Assembly: GCF_963924675.1 (NCBI RefSeq)
Contig: NC_089234.1
Location: 63,027,588 to 63,091,587, forward strand
Source of the DNA: Phocoena phocoena
Taxonomy: Eukaryota > Chordata > Mammalia > Artiodactyla > Phocoenidae
DNA length: 64,000 nt
Direction: 5' to 3'
The translations under genes and the position numbers were made by a program. Of the stretch, positions 54,419 to 64,000 are shown piece after piece; the first letter of the stretch is position 1, and each line of letters begins with the position of its first letter. The notes beneath the pieces are model-generated. The model worked only from the letters and a program-made list of their open reading frames with translations, had not been told where the DNA came from and ran no database searches.

Positions 54419-54880
54419 AGTGGTTCTCAATCCTGGGTAGTTTTTATTTTTTAAATAAATTTATTTTTGGCTGCTTTGGATCTTTGTTGCTGTGCACGGG
54501 CCTTCTCTAGTTGCAGCAAGCAGGGGCCACTCCTTGTTGCAGTGCGGGGCTTCTCATTTCAGTGGCTTCTCTTGTGGCGGAGCACAGGCTCTAGGCACTC
54601 TGTCTTCAGTAGTTGTGGCACGTAGGCTCAGTAGTTGTGGCACGTGGGCTTAGTTGCTCTGCAGCACGTGGGATCTTCCCAGACCAGGGCTTGAACCTGT
54701 GTCCCCTGCATTGGCAGGCAGATTCTTAACTATTGCGCCACCAGGGAAGCCCCAATCTGGGGTAGTTTTTAAATGCTGCTGTCCGGGCCCCTGAAATTCT
54801 GATTTTGTTGACCTGGATAGGACCTGGCATGATTATTTTTAAAAACTCCTAAAGGTTGAGAACCACTGGATTAGATATTG
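54419..54880. mobile_element. MER5A-like element split by a CHR-2 SINE
   Basis: AGTGGTTCTCAATCCTGGGT on the left and AAAGGTTGAGAACCACTGGA on the right are the two MER5A ends, separated by 54446-54753. Confidence 0.85.
54446..54753 (-). mobile_element. CHR-2-type SINE, antisense
   Basis: A long copy flanked by the duplication AATCCTGGGTAGTTTTT / AATCTGGGGTAGTTTTT at 54429-54445 and 54754-54770. Confidence 0.93.
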
Positions 54881-55214
54881 TACTCTTTATTAAAGACAGA
54901 AATTTCTTTTTCAGTTCATTTCTAATTAACTGGCCAACTTTTTACAGTTCACCAAATACTGAGCTCAAATTTTTATTTTTTAAATCGGTTATGCAACGAA
55001 GTTCCAAGTGAATAAGCGTCCTATTTATGACAGTGTTTTAAGCCACCTAATTAAAAGCATTATATATTTAAAATTGAAATTGAATATTTTTAAAAACTTC
55101 TAATCATCACAATTATAGCTTCCTAAACTACTGAGCAATCCTGCCCACAAAGATAAATATGACAATGAGAAGAGATTTGAGAATATAAATATTTTAATCA
55201 TTCACATAGCAAGC

Positions 55215-56835
55215 TCAGTATGTTTCAAATTCTTTATTATACATCATGGTTGCACAATTTGAGGCTGGTTAAATACAACTGTTTTTCAACTTTTCTTTGA
55301 ATATTTTCCAGATTACTACATGCAAGTGACCATGAAAATATTTGGCATTTTAAAATTTTGAAACTCTGAACAGGCACTTACATGAAGGAAAACATTACCA
55401 TTCACAGATATCCACATTTAAAATAGATGCTCCAGCACATGGTACCTGGAACCTTTTGCCAGTTAAGAAGTTGGTTACTGACCATTTTTCAAAGTGCCAT
55501 AGTAGTAAAACAGGCTTAAAGAAATGTAATTTGGGTTACTTAGCTTACCCATAAAGTAAGGTTAACTGACAAGACTTGCACTGAAGTGTATAAAAAAATA
55601 TTGGTACAAAAACCAATGAACCGTAAGTGAAAGTAGTTTCACACAACAGGCTTCATTTTAGTTCCTACACCCCACATTTAGTGTATTTGCGATCAGACCC
55701 CATGCATAGCATAAAAACAGATGACTGCAACCTTCTTTTTCAGAGGCTTTGAACAATACTTGAATTTAATATTAAAAAAATTTAAACAGAGTGGATGAAT
55801 TAGTTTAAATTTGAGTCTGAACTAGTCAACTTTCCAATTTAACAAACATGAAATTGTCGAGATTTGGGTAACTACATACTTCACCAGTTCTCCTGAGTCC
55901 CCCATCCTCAAATTTTCCCCTGAAAAAGGAAGAGAATATTTGCAAGAAAATTATATTTGCATATATGTGCTAAAAAGATTCCTTAAATCAAAAAAATTTA
56001 TTTTCAAAGTATTTATGGAAAAATTATATAGTTTTAACAAACTAAAATGCCAACATAGAGTCAACTCCACATTGCAGAAAACATACCGTGGTACCTATCT
56101 GATAGTAGTAGCAAAATGGTTACTTAATGTGGTACCCCCCCCAAAAAAAAGCTGCAATGACATGCCACATAATCTCTTATGGAAAAAAATTTAATATTCA
56201 CACCACAGAAGACTTCAAAGAGAACAAAATTCAGGAAGCCATGAAATGGTAGACTCAGAGGCACCTACAGCGAAACACTCATATGCATTTCTCAAACACG
56301 TATGGAAAAACAAAAATGTAGTTTTCAAAAATATTGAGATGCCATGTTTTAAATCTTTGCAGGATTAAGGGCCACTCAGGTTTTTCTAATTTTATTTGAA
56401 CACAAAATGTTTAATTTTTTGCATGTAGAGAATAAGAGGTGATCATTAGCATGAAAAAGAATAAAAGAATTTGTAATCAACATTATGCAGAAAGAAAGCA
56501 AAATTACAAATACCAACCTACTCACATGAAAATCTTTAATGTTTATGCTGATGTACAGCTGAGTGCTTATCATTAAATGAAAGTGTGTGGTTAAAAAAAC
56601 AACAACACGGCAGTTTAAGAAAGTTCCAGTGTTTCAAAGAAAGCACTTTTTAAATGTATATACATGAAGAACATTTAGTTATGTCATAAAATAAACTCAG
56701 CACTGTAAGATAAAGGAAGACTATCATAAATGGGGTTTTGGCCTTTTCCCCGTCCTACACGCTGCGACCATCTTTAACCTGCCGAACTTCAATCTCAACA
56801 GATATAGTTTTTTTCTTTTTTTTCTCCTATTCAGT
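55215..56835 (-). other. VPS26A: VPS26A 3'UTR
   Basis: Sequence following the stop codon. A terminal AATAAA lies at 55233-55238 (minus strand), with possible earlier signals at 55997-56002 and 56391-56396. The extent is inferred from these signals. Confidence 0.65.
55233..55238 (-). promoter_or_regulatory. VPS26A distal poly(A) signal AATAAA
   Basis: The minus strand reads ATAATAAAGAATTTG here. Cleavage would fall about 15-25 bp further left. Confidence 0.6.
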
Positions 56836-56949
56836 TCACATTTCAGGCTGCTCAGCAGATGCCTGCGATTCTGGTGATTCAAATCGCTGGTGAAAGTTTG
56901 TTCTCTGTTTCCTCAGTTTTTCAGGAGCTTTTCTCCACAAAATTATCTC
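56836..56949 (-). CDS. VPS26A: VPS26A last coding exon (114 bp with stop)
   Basis: The acceptor is TGTCTTCTAG|GAGATA. The 37 codons run from EIILWRKAPEKLRKQRTN to SAEQPEM and TGA. Confidence 0.97.
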   Translation of the reverse strand, partial: EIILWRKAPEKLRKQRTNFHQRFESPESQASAEQPEM

Positions 56950-59900
56950 CTAGAAGACAAATGCAAGACAACAAATTAATGTCCTCATATTATTCCTTGT
57001 ATTTTCACCATAGAAGTAATGCCACTTCAATTTTAACCATAACAAAACTAACTTCTTCCCTACAAAATCCCTCCTCTTTCCTTATTGACTCACCTTCTTC
57101 CAATTCTAATATTGGGCCTCCCCTTCTGGCAACTCTGCTCCCCCCCCACCAACACCCATGCATGCCACCACCATGAATCCAATCTGGCACAAAGTTCTAG
57201 CTATTACTGCTTTAAAGAATTCCTAAAATCTACCTTTTGTTTGTTGTTCCACTGCCCTTATCCAAATTCAAGCCGTTGTCACTTCAACCTTAGATACTAA
57301 AACAGCTTCCTGGTAGATGGCTCTCCCTTCCTTGCCTGATACCCCTTTCTAAGCTATCCTTCCTATCACTTCCAGATTAGTCTAAAACATTGCTTGGATG
57401 ACTCTTCCAATAGTTCTCAGTTCCTCCAGGATAAATCTCCAACCCGGCATTCAAGCCCTCCATAACATTTATCCAATTTATCAATACATCACTCTCTTCC
57501 CTACCTAGACCCCAGTACCCCACCAGCCAAACTGGGTTACTCTCTGCATCTAACGCACTTCAAATTAAACTTTCCCTCCATCTTCCCCTTTATATTCTTC
57601 AAATCCCTCTTCCTCTGCCTAAGTCTTACCCTAACCAATACATCCTGAGATCTCTTCTCTTCTAAATTCTTAAAATTACTTGCTTCATAAAGTCATGGCA
57701 CGCTGTTTGTTTTTTAACCAACATAGCAGAATTTAAACATCCAAATGAATGCCCGTGGGAAGCATATACTTACTCAATAGGGCCACAATATGTAATTGAT
57801 TTGGAAATTGTAAATTTCATATAATCTAATTTGAAATTATAAATCACCTATGTTTAATTATACAGCATTATGGCAGCATTAGCAGAGTAACTTTTCTCTC
57901 TTCCAAATTACTGTCAAACTATTACTTAAGTTTTCTGTTAATTATACAGTCTCTCTCCACATATCGGCAATGTGAGGGCCTTGAGGACAAACCATGTTTA
58001 AAAAGGTAGCTTTTGTATTCATCAACAGTACTCAACGCAGAATAATCTCTAATTTAGTTTTGAACACTCAGCTGACATTCAAATATTTATTAATCTGATT
58101 CTGAATACAGAAGACCATTCTAATCACAATCTTTTATTCAAAATTCACCAAAGGCTTTTAACTGATTTTCAAATGAGAACAAGTTTTATGATAAACATCT
58201 CATATTTAAAAAGTATTAGGGGGCTTCCCTGGTGGCACAGTGGTTGAGAGTCTGCCTGCCGATGCAGGAGACGCGGGTTCGTGCCCCGGTCCAGGAAGAT
58301 CCCACATGCCACAGAGCGGCTGGGCCCGTGAGCCATGGCCGCTGAGCCTGCACGTCCGGAGCCTGTGCTCCGCAACGGGAGAGGCCACAACAGTGAGAGG
58401 CCCGCGTACCGCAAAAAAAAAAAGAAAGTATTAGGGACTTCCTTGGTGGCACAGTGGTTAAGAATACACCTGCCAATGCAGGGGACATGGGTTCAATCCT
58501 TGGTCCGGGAAGATACCACATGCCGCGGAGCAACTAAGCCCGTGAACCACAACTACTGAGCCTGTGCTCTAGAGCCCGCGAGCCGCAACATGCCTGGAGC
58601 CCATACGCCTAGAGCCCGTGCTCCGCAACAAGAGAAGCCACTGCAATGAGAAGCCCGCGCACCACAACGAAGAGTAGCCCCCGCTTGCCACAACTAGAGA
58701 AAGTCCGCACACAGCAACAAAGACCCAACGCAGCCATAAACTTTAAAAAAAAGTATTAGATTTGGGTCATCTCAAAAACATTTATAAGAAGATTGTTTAA
58801 TTATGGAAAAATGGAAACCCCCAAATCCATCAAGTTGATGCAGTCATTAAAAGTGATAAAGGAAATCTCTGTCGATAAAGGAAAGCTATTCAAGATACTA
58901 TTAACTGAAAAAACAAATTAAAGAACAATATGCATAATAATCATCTAAAAGCACATATACCAATTTGTCTAGAAAACTAATCACAATGGTGGCGGAATTT
59001 TTGTTGACCTTTTACTTCATTCTGTTTTTTATTGCCTGATTTTTTTTTTTTAACAAGTAGCAGGTATTGTTTTTATAAAAAACAAAGGTTTCAAGAGAAA
59101 AATAAAAGCCTTGCCAGGGACCTCCCTGGTGGTCCAGTGGTTAAGACTCGTCACTTCCACTGCAGGGGCCGCGGTTCGATCCTTGGCAGGGGAACTAAGA
59201 TGCCGTGTGCCACAAAATTAAATTTAAAAAAACAAAACAAAACAAAACAAAAGCCCTGCCAAATTATAGCCCATTCTGGAGTCCTGCAGAATGACCAGGA
59301 AGAGATGGATTACAACATAGTTCCATTCATGCTTACTTCTATAACATACTGTCAGTGTTTTCACTTACTTAGAAACCCCCACTTGCTCAGTACAATAAAG
59401 CTTAGAAAAGTGGCTGCTTTCCAGGTGTTTTTGGAATTGCCACAGAACAAAATAACATCTGGGTGGCACCATACCTGCTGCTTGAAGTACCTCCTGTCTT
59501 CCTCATCAACAAGGACTAGATTCAAAAAGTACCTTACTGAAAATTTTTTGTTCACATCTCTCATTGTTGGAGTTGGGTCATAGCCTGCTAAAAACAGTCT
59601 TATTGGAATTGATTCACCTGAAAGAAAAGCAATTTCCATTTAATTCTAAAGGATGATTAAATATATCAATAGTTACATAACACCTAAAACTAAGCATCAT
59701 AGAGAAGACATTAATGCTTCAGTTCCTCACAAGACAGCAGCATAACAAAAGCTTTAGACAAGGGTTTCTCAGCCTTGACACTATTGACATTTTAGGCCTG
59801 ATAATTCTTTGTCATGGATAAGGTCCTATGCACTGTATGAAGTTCAGCAGCATTCCTGGCCTCTACCCACAAGATGCCAGTAGCAGTCCCCAAATATGAT

Positions 59901-61648
59901 AACCAAAAATGTCTCCAGGCATTGTGAAATGTCCCCTGGGGAGGGGGGACCAAAACTGCCCCTAGATGAGAACCACTGCTCTAGAGCCAAAATGCCTGGA
60001 TTTGAATCCCAACTCCAGCCAAGTCACTTAACCATCTGTTTCATCTGTACCATAATTTCTAATCATGTATATAAATTCTTGAATACTTATTACTAATTCA
60101 CCCAAAGCAACAAACATGTTCAGAATGATGACATTCCTTCATTAGCAATGAAGCAATAGCAAAAAGATTGCTATTCAGATTCTCATGGCTTCTTTTTTTC
60201 TAAGAATAATTATTTGCATATTCTGCTTTGAATCCTTTTTATGTAATACTTTTCTTATGTATATCTATTTCCTTAAAGATGTACAACCCATCACTTTACA
60301 TGAAAATTTGTGGCTGCTGGAATTTTACAAAGTTATGTTGCATAACACAAGAGTACACACACGAGTCCTGGAGTCAGAAACCCCTGGACTCAAACTCCAA
60401 CTGTGCAATGACTAGCTATTGAAGGAAACCAGAATATGTCACCGAAAAATATTCCTCTTTGACATACAGATTATTTTGAGCTGAAGGCAATTAAGCAGCA
60501 GCAAAATCAGAAAAGAATCCCCTGTTCTGCCTAAAGGCAGGATATAAATTCTCCTTTTACTGAAGACAGCCTCTTTTCAGGCCAGGGATGGTACCAGAGG
60601 AATATGCAAACAAGCCTACTCCATTGGTTTTCTCCCACATATTTACCTGCCCGTAGTTTGCCGCCCTGGGAAGCCTAAACTGCTCTCCTTTGCCCAGTCA
60701 TTTCTCTCCAAATTTATTGTTCTTTTGAAGATGCTATATAAGCTGAAATTCTAAGTCACAGCTTTGAGTTACTCTTTTGTTGAGGTTTCTCCTGGGTGAT
60801 GTGTACTGCATGCATTAATCAACTGTTTTTCTCTTATTAATCTTTTTGTTAAAGAATTCCAGCTGAAAATCTAAGACAGGTAGAGGGAAAGTTCTGCCTC
60901 CCCTACAGTATATCACCTTTAACAAGTTTTCTACCTCTACATCTCAGTTCCATGTATAAAATAAGGGCTACCACTACCTAACTCAAAGTGTGGTAGGGAA
61001 CTTGACAGCGCCTAAGAATACAATGCCTCATCTATAGTTGGTACTCAGTAAATGGTAACTACTCTTTGAAGTAATTACTAACAGAGTAAGAAAAACCCAA
61101 AGACATAAATTTAAAATGATAAATACTGGCTTCATTGTCTTAGACACTGAAAACTATCTACTAAGGGAACTGCTTATTTTCTTGAGGGCTATATAAGAAC
61201 TCCAAAATCCCACAGAAATGAATACTCAATTATACTGCACCTTATGTTCAGCGTGAGTAAAAAAGATTTACAGAGAGAAACTACTGTAACAAAAGATAAT
61301 TAAAATATTATAAATTCAGAACTAGGGAAGAGATATCCATAAATGTCTCTTCTAAATTCTAAATTTAAACTGAGTAAAAAATTAAACCTTATTTCAAACT
61401 AGGAAGTACTACTATAGTCTTCTCAGCATTTATACAAAGATGATCTTAAAAATCATTGTAAGAATCATTTTAAGAATTCACAGATATATTCACACCGAAT
61501 AAATACTTTCAAACTAATCTGCCATGAACAGTGCTATCTGCACTACCTGTAACTTAAAAGTAAATGAAAAGTGTATTACCTTTTACTGGTGCACCATCCA
61601 TTATTTCATATTTAGCGATTGTTTCTGTTTCTGTTGTGGTACTGGGTC
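56836..61648 (-). CDS. VPS26A: VPS26A, retromer subunit (3' part of gene, last three coding exons)
   Basis: VPS26A is the arrestin-like subunit of retromer. It pairs with VPS35 and VPS29 on endosomes to return cargo to the Golgi or plasma membrane. Three exons (69, 143 and 114 bp including stop) join in frame to about 108 C-terminal residues of a 327-residue protein. They cover the C-terminal arrestin-fold region: ETETIAKYEIMDGAPVK, then ESIPIRLFLAGYDPTPTMRD, then EIILWRKAPEKLRKQRTNFH. The end reads AEQPEM. The VPS26A rather than VPS26B identity rests on FNLVLVDEEDRR-like and RKAPEKLRKQRTN sequences and on the position beside SUPV3L1. The upstream exons lie beyond the right edge. No break was seen. 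Confidence 0.95.
58222..58423 (+). mobile_element. CHR-1-type SINE (first of a tandem pair)
   Basis: It begins GGCTTCCCTGGTGGCACAGT and ends in an A-run. It is flanked by AAAGTATTAGGG copies at 58208-58221 and 58424-58436. Confidence 0.95.
58437..58744 (+). mobile_element. CHR-2-type SINE (second of a tandem pair)
   Basis: A long copy starting ACTTCCTTGGTGGCACAGTG. It is followed by a third AAAAGTATTAG copy at 58745-58759. Confidence 0.95.
59117..59248 (+). mobile_element. Short tRNA-derived SINE
   Basis: It starts GGGACCTCCCTGGTGGTCCA and ends in an (AAAAC)n tail. The duplication AAAAGCCYTGCCA lies at 59104-59116 and 59249-59261. Confidence 0.93.
59475..59617 (-). CDS. VPS26A: VPS26A penultimate coding exon (143 bp)
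   Basis: The acceptor is TTCTTTCAG|GTGAATC and the donor is CAGCAG|GTATGG. It encodes ESIPIRLFLAGYDPTPTMRD and ends EEDRRYFKQQ. Confidence 0.97.
59762..59993 (-). mobile_element. MER20-like hAT DNA transposon
   Basis: GGGTTTCTCAGCCTTGACAC, CCTGGCCTCTACCCACAAGA and AGATGAGAACCACTG are MER20 landmarks in antisense order. Confidence 0.85.
60355..61055 (+). repeat. MIR split by an LTR
   Basis: The left part (60355-60419) holds CCTGGAGTCAGAAACCCC and CAATGACTAGCTA. The right part (from 60908) holds TTTCTACCTCTACATCTCAG and ATAGTTGGTACTCAGTAAAT. Together they make one sense MIR. Confidence 0.7.
60420..60907 (+). mobile_element. ERVL-like solo LTR, copy 2 (488 bp)
   Basis: It starts TGAAGGAAACCAGAATATGT, has a TATA-like GATGCTATATAAGC and ends CTGCCTCCCCTACA. 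It is related to copy 1 at 53858-54348. No retroviral genes adjoin it. Confidence 0.65.
61580..61648 (-). CDS. VPS26A: VPS26A third-last coding exon (69 bp)
   Basis: The acceptor is TTGCACTAG|GACCCA and the donor is AAAAG|GTAATA. It encodes PSTTTETETIAKYEIMDGAP and VK. Confidence 0.96.
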
Positions 61649-61849
61649 CTAGTGCAATAATGTAAATGATATTAATTTAAATACTGCTAGAATATGATCT
61701 CCAGACTTATACCTTCTTCCTATTTTCTGACTACATTATTTTAGTACTAATTTACTTTCCCCTTTTGTGAAAATGTTGATCATTCTTTTCTATTTCTTGA
61801 TCTACACTTACTTACCACCCAACTGAAGGTCTCACTCCCTTCCTCCCAA

Positions 61850-62100
61850 AGGTAATTCAGTAGACTCTTGAAAAACTGCAGGGGCTGGGGCGCTTGACCG
61901 TACACACAGGAAAACGTGTGTATAATTTATAGTCCATTCTCTGTATCCTCCACTCCTCCCTATCCACGGTTCCTCCCTATCTGTGGATTCAACCAACTGC
62001 AGATCATGTAGTAGTGTAATACTTACTACTGAAAAAAATCCGCTATAAGTAGACCCATGCAGTTCAAACCTCATGTTATTCAAGGGTCAACTGTATACAG
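61850..62100 (-). mobile_element. MER2/Tigger-like DNA transposon, internally deleted
   Basis: The right end TATTCAAGGGTCAACTGTAT is a typical terminus and CTGTGGATTCAACCAACTGC lies inside. Only about 250 bp remain. Confidence 0.7.
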
Positions 62101-62614
62101 TTCAGAAATAATCTTCACAGACTTCCTTCTATCATTTCTAATATCTGCTAAAATAGAAACTATCAATGCACAGCAGTGCACTGACATGCTAGTTTTCTCT
62201 GCAACACCCAAAATGTTTTCTCTTGTTAACTTTAACATAGACAAAACATCAAAGTGAATACCTGACATACATACAGTTCTTTTAAACAGTCAATGATACA
62301 AGTTTAAAAGGTACACTAAAACATATAGTAATGATCCCAATGTTGTAAAATATATAATACGCAAAGGCTAAGGTCTGTTCTGGATTATGAGTACAAATTA
62401 TTTTTTATTTAAAATTTTCCAGAACCGAACATAATTTTTATAACTAGAAAAAAATGTTTAAATAAACAATTTCTTTTTAAACAACAAATGGGAACCTGAA
62501 GTTTGGTCTTAATATCTTTAAATCACTTTAACTTTTTTTTTTTAATATTTTTTTCCCCAGTCTGTGGCTTGTCTTTTTATTCTCTAAACCATAGACAGTT
62601 TTTTTTCTTTTTAA

Positions 62615-62893
62615 ATTAATTAATTTTATTTTTGGCTGCCTTGGGTCTTCGTTGCTGTGCACAGGCCTTCTCTAATTGCGGCAAGCGGGGGCTACTCTTC
62701 ATTGAGGTGCGCAAGCTTCTCATTGCTGTGGCTTCTCTTGTTGCGGAGTGCGGGCTCTAGGCGCACAGGCTTCAGTAGTTGTGGCACGGGCTTAGTTGCT
62801 CTGTGGCATGTGGAATCTTCCAGGACCAGGGCTCGAACCCACATCTGAGCATTGGCAGGTGGATTCTTAACCACTGTGCCACCAGGGAAGTCG
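62615..62893 (-). mobile_element. CHR-2-type SINE, antisense
   Basis: It ends ACCACTGTGCCACCAGGGAA on the plus strand, with the A-tail at the left. The target duplication is unclear. Confidence 0.9.
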
Positions 62894-63063
62894 CTAATCA
62901 CTAACTTTTATTAGCAGGTGAAAAATGGAGATTAAGAAATTACAGATATTTAAAATCATGACTACCAATTATAAATTCTTAAAAAGTGTTGCCTAAAATT
63001 CTTTTTAGCAGAAAACCAGCAAAGTTAAAGGGAACAAACTAAATCTAAATATTAATTAAAATC

Positions 63064-63190
63064 AGGGAATTCCCTGATGGTCCAGTGGTTAGGACTTCGC
63101 ACTTCCACTGCAGGGGGCACAGGTTTGATCCCTGGTCAGAGAACTAAGATCTCACAAGCCACATGGCGTGGCCAAAAAAATAATAATAAT
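63064..63190 (+). mobile_element. Short tRNA-derived SINE
   Basis: It starts GGGAATTCCCTGATGGTCCA and ends CATGGCGTGGCC plus an A-rich tail. Confidence 0.9.
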
Positions 63191-63211
63191 TAAAATTAAA
63201 AAGCAGTTATG

Positions 63212-63401
63212 GGGCTTCCCTGGTGGCGCAGTGGTTGAGAGTCTGCCTGCCGATGCAGGGGACACAGGTTCGTGACCCAGTCCGGGAAGATCCCACATGC
63301 TGCGGAGCAGCTGGGCCCGTGAGCCATGGCCGCTGAGCCTGCACGTCCGAAGCCTGTGCTCCGCAACGGGAGAGGCCACAACAGTGAGAGGCCCGCGTAC
63401 C

Positions 63402-63427
<26 letters not shown>
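63212..63427 (+). mobile_element. CHR-1-type SINE
   Basis: A full copy with a long A-tail. The duplication AAAAAGCAGTTATG is perfect at 63198-63211 and 63428-63441. Confidence 0.96.
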
Positions 63428-63432
<5 letters not shown>

Positions 63433-63532
63433 GCAGTTATGAACCAATAGAAGATTTGGGGGCAACTGGTCAGCTATCTGGAGAAAAGTAAAGTTGGATC
63501 CATAGCTGATCTCTTACATCAGGACAAATTGC

Positions 63533-63590
63533 AAATGAATTAAAAGTTTAATTAATTAATTTAATTTTAATTAATTAAAATTCCTAAACT
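63533..63590. repeat. TTAA-rich simple repeat
   Basis: ATTAATTAATTTAATTTTAA and neighbours form a low-complexity, partly palindromic stretch. Confidence 0.9.
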
Positions 63591-63802
63591 ATAGTGTATT
63601 ACTTTCGTAGAATCAAGCACAGAAAATTTTTAGAACCTCAGTGTAAAAAAGGCCTTTCTAACTGTGGTATAAAACCCAGAATCCATAAGAGTAAAAACTG
63701 ATAAATCTGACTTACATAAACATCAAGAACTTCTAGATGGCAAAAACCACCATAAGCAAGACAAACTGGGGAAGTTTTGCTGCTCTTAATACAGAAAGAG
63801 GG

Positions 63803-64000
63803 GGACTTCCCTGGTGGTGCAGTGGTTGAGAATCCGCCTGTCAATGCAGAGGACATGGGTTCGATCCCTGGTCCAGGAAGATCCCACATGCCATGGAGCA
63901 ACTAACCCTGTGCACCACAACTACTGAGCCTGCGCCCTAGAGCCCGTGAGCCACAACTACTGAGCCCACATGCTGCAACTACTGAAGCCCACGCGCCTAC
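63803..64000 (+). mobile_element. CHR-2-type SINE, cut by window edge
   Basis: It begins GGGACTTCCCTGGTGGTGCA and runs into the window end within the CHR-2 body. Confidence 0.93.

Larger units (their letters stand above)
51110..55214. other. SUPV3L1-VPS26A intergenic region
   Basis: The left edge holds SUPV3L1 upstream control sequence. It then contains a CHR-1 SINE, two MER5A-like elements (one split by a CHR-2 SINE) and an ERVL-like LTR. No gene was seen. Confidence 0.8.
56950..59474 (-). other. VPS26A intron before last exon
   Basis: A pyrimidine-rich stretch (about 57085-57700) is followed by the tandem CHR-1/CHR-2 pair (58222-58744) and a short SINE (59117-59248). No other feature was recognised. 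Confidence 0.8.
59618..61579 (-). other. VPS26A intron
   Basis: Contains a MER20-like element (59762-59993), a MIR patch (about 59990-60100) and an ERVL-like LTR (60420-60907) inserted in a second MIR. The rest is unassigned. Confidence 0.85.
61649..64000 (-). other. VPS26A intron (partial)
   Basis: No upstream VPS26A exon was found before the right edge. It contains a MER2/Tigger-like element and four SINEs. The AT-rich remainder is unassigned. Confidence 0.75.

Noticed and set aside
61649..64000. Search for the preceding VPS26A exon
   Set aside because: No sequence matches the ELQLIKKEITG region; it must lie to the right of the window.

Overview
This window is mammalian nuclear DNA, most likely from a cetacean and probably a toothed whale. 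The evidence is more than 20 tRNA-derived CHR-type SINEs, which begin GGGCTTCCCTGGTGG and have bodies typical of the whale CHR-1 and CHR-2 families. Several still carry intact target-site duplications. L1 tails, MIR, MER5/MER20, MaLR and ERVL-type LTRs, and Tigger/MER2-like DNA transposons complete the repeat background. Nothing prokaryotic or viral-coding was found.

Three genes lie head-to-tail on the minus strand, in the order VPS26A - SUPV3L1 - HKDC1 that I know from human chromosome 10q22. (1) HKDC1 enters from the left edge. Its first four coding exons (2428-13682) give residues 1-165 of a roughly 917-residue hexokinase-domain protein; the rest lies left of the window. (2) SUPV3L1 is complete: 15 coding exons (28139-51019) join in frame to a 787-residue mitochondrial RNA/DNA helicase. 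It starts in a CpG-rich block and ends with a very short 3'UTR. (3) VPS26A enters from the right edge. Its last three coding exons (56836-61648) encode about 108 C-terminal residues of the retromer subunit, followed by a 3'UTR of about 1.6 kb that runs to about 55215.

Exon edges were set by reading minus-strand splice signals, by phase continuity, and by remembered protein families. All junctions keep frame. All donors are GT except SUPV3L1 intron 3, which reads as GC-AG. The remaining sequence is intronic or intergenic and mostly repeats: HKDC1-SUPV3L1 spacer about 13.7-28.1 kb, SUPV3L1-VPS26A spacer about 51.1-55.2 kb.

The genes share synteny and strand but do not form a pathway: glucose phosphorylation (HKDC1), mitochondrial RNA decay (SUPV3L1) and endosomal sorting (VPS26A). 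I found no convincing new biological system. The items worth a second look are the GC-AG intron, paired E-boxes upstream of SUPV3L1, a fold-back transposon remnant, tandem SINEs sharing one target site, an almost completely 5'-truncated SINE, and two related LTRs, one of which splits an older MIR.
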